A DNA stretch of 14,676 bases from positions 1-14,676 of the forward strand of contig CAVURW010000088.1 in NCBI GenBank assembly GCA_963743595.1, in the 5' to 3' direction. Origin of the DNA: CAVURW01 sp963743595 (GTDB lineage: Bacteria > Verrucomicrobiota > Verrucomicrobiia > Methylacidiphilales > UBA1321). Below the pieces are notes generated by a model. It was not told the origin of the DNA. It saw only the letters and a list, made by a program, of their open reading frames with translations, and ran no database searches. How positions within the stretch are numbered: the first letter of the stretch is position 1; every line of letters starts with the position of its first letter. The position numbers and the translations under genes were made by a program. Shown here piece by piece: positions 14,225 to 14,676 of the stretch.

Positions 14225-14676
14225 CCCGCCGGATCGCGTTCCTTGACGACGACGAATTCCTGTTTTCTGCCCAATCGGGTGATGTCCGCGCAATCTGCGG
14301 AATTACCGGCAGCACCCAGCCGTTGCGGTCCATTGGCTCGTGTTCGGTTCATCGGGGCACACTGAGCGCCCACCGGGCCTGGTCACGGAAAGCTACCTCA
14401 TGCGCCAGGCACGGGTTAGCCCGGTCATCAAGAGCATCGTGAATCCCCGCCGCATCGCCGCATCGAAAAGCACCCATTACTGGCTCTACAAGGATGGTGA
14501 CATCGCCGTGGATGAGAAAAAGTGCCCCGTAAAATCGAGCACGTCCGAGCCCGGCACGGCGGACATCATCCGAATCAATCACTATTGGTCCAAGTCCCTT
14601 GAAGAGGGAATCCTGAAAGTCGGCAAGGGTTCCGTCGATCAATGGGGTGTCGAAAACCCGCGATCCATGGAGTTTT
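14215..14676 (+). CDS. GT92-like glycosyltransferase, partial (N-terminus lost, runs off the window, one frame break)
   Basis: The + strand carries GARRIAFLDDDEFLFSAQSG (from 14221; DDDEF is the nucleotide-sugar/metal-binding DxD site). The sense then shifts one base near 14295 and continues LRNYRQHPAVAVHWLVFGSS, GHTERPPGLVTESYL, VIKSIVNPRRI, HYWLYKDG and RINHYWSKSLEEGILK up to the edge. These are the conserved blocks of glycosyltransferase family 92 / DUF23-type enzymes, which transfer a sugar onto glycans or polysaccharides. One missing C in ATCCTG explains the break. The first ~100 residues of the family (the acceptor-strand VxKNExxY region) are absent, because the sequence to the left becomes the oppositely oriented GH2 gene. 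No start codon can be assigned. Confidence 0.65.

Noticed and set aside
14349..14642. 97-codon minus-strand open frame
   Set aside because: It is antisense to the clear GT92-like motifs (VFGSSGH, RINHYWS) on the + strand.
1..14676. CRISPR arrays, tRNA/rRNA genes, transposases or IS terminal repeats
   Set aside because: I looked for regularly spaced repeats, tRNA T-loop signatures and transposase motifs on both strands and saw none that hold up.

Overview
The window looks like a piece of a Gram-negative environmental bacterium, most likely from the Verrucomicrobiota/PVC group. The basis is the number of secreted polysaccharide-degrading proteins with Sec signal peptides, weak or absent Shine-Dalgarno signals, and conserved hypothetical families typical of those genomes. 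This placement is an inference from protein style; there is no rRNA, tRNA or marker gene here.

Layout. (1) 1-3400, moderately AT-rich, + strand: a PaiB-family FMN-binding protein split by an in-frame TAA and fused in frame to a SAM methyltransferase; an enterochelin-esterase-like hydrolase; a VOC/glyoxalase-like protein with a one-base frame break; a 72-residue protein overlapping it by ATGA; and a conserved hypothetical protein (ASGACHIL motif). (2) About 3400-8325, GC-richer: a two-gene minus-strand operon encoding a secreted alpha/beta hydrolase and a heparinase II/III-like lyase. It is flanked on the left by an orphan C-terminus and on the right by an orphan N-terminus of GH95-like glycoside hydrolase(s), both on the + strand. 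(3) 8330-9593: a small secreted hypothetical protein and a 460-bp stretch with no gene I can support. (4) 9594-12009: two divergent secreted proteins, one with a SmpA/BamE-like N-terminus, the other an AT-rich gene broken by two compensating single-base indels. (5) 12100-14676: an orphan fibronectin-III fragment, the C-terminal half of a GH2 exo-glucosaminidase-like enzyme (minus strand), and a GT92-like glycosyltransferase (+ strand) running off the right edge. The last two are joined head to head, and both lack their N-termini.

How it fits together. The hydrolase and lyase are probably exported together to attack an acidic or acetylated polysaccharide, and the GH fragments are remains of related carbohydrate-degrading genes. 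The left cluster is a set of small detoxification and housekeeping enzymes with no evident joint pathway.

Two patterns dominate. First, there are at least five single-base frame breaks plus two in-frame stops in otherwise well-conserved proteins. Every indel can be explained by gain or loss of one base in a short homopolymer, which fits sequencing error at least as well as gene decay. Second, there are truncated genes at three junctions (about 3.40, 8.33 and 14.21 kb), which mean either real rearrangements or assembly chimeras. I did not find a convincing new defence, mobile or regulatory system; the best leads are the PaiB-methyltransferase fusion, the hydrolase-lyase pair and the junctions.
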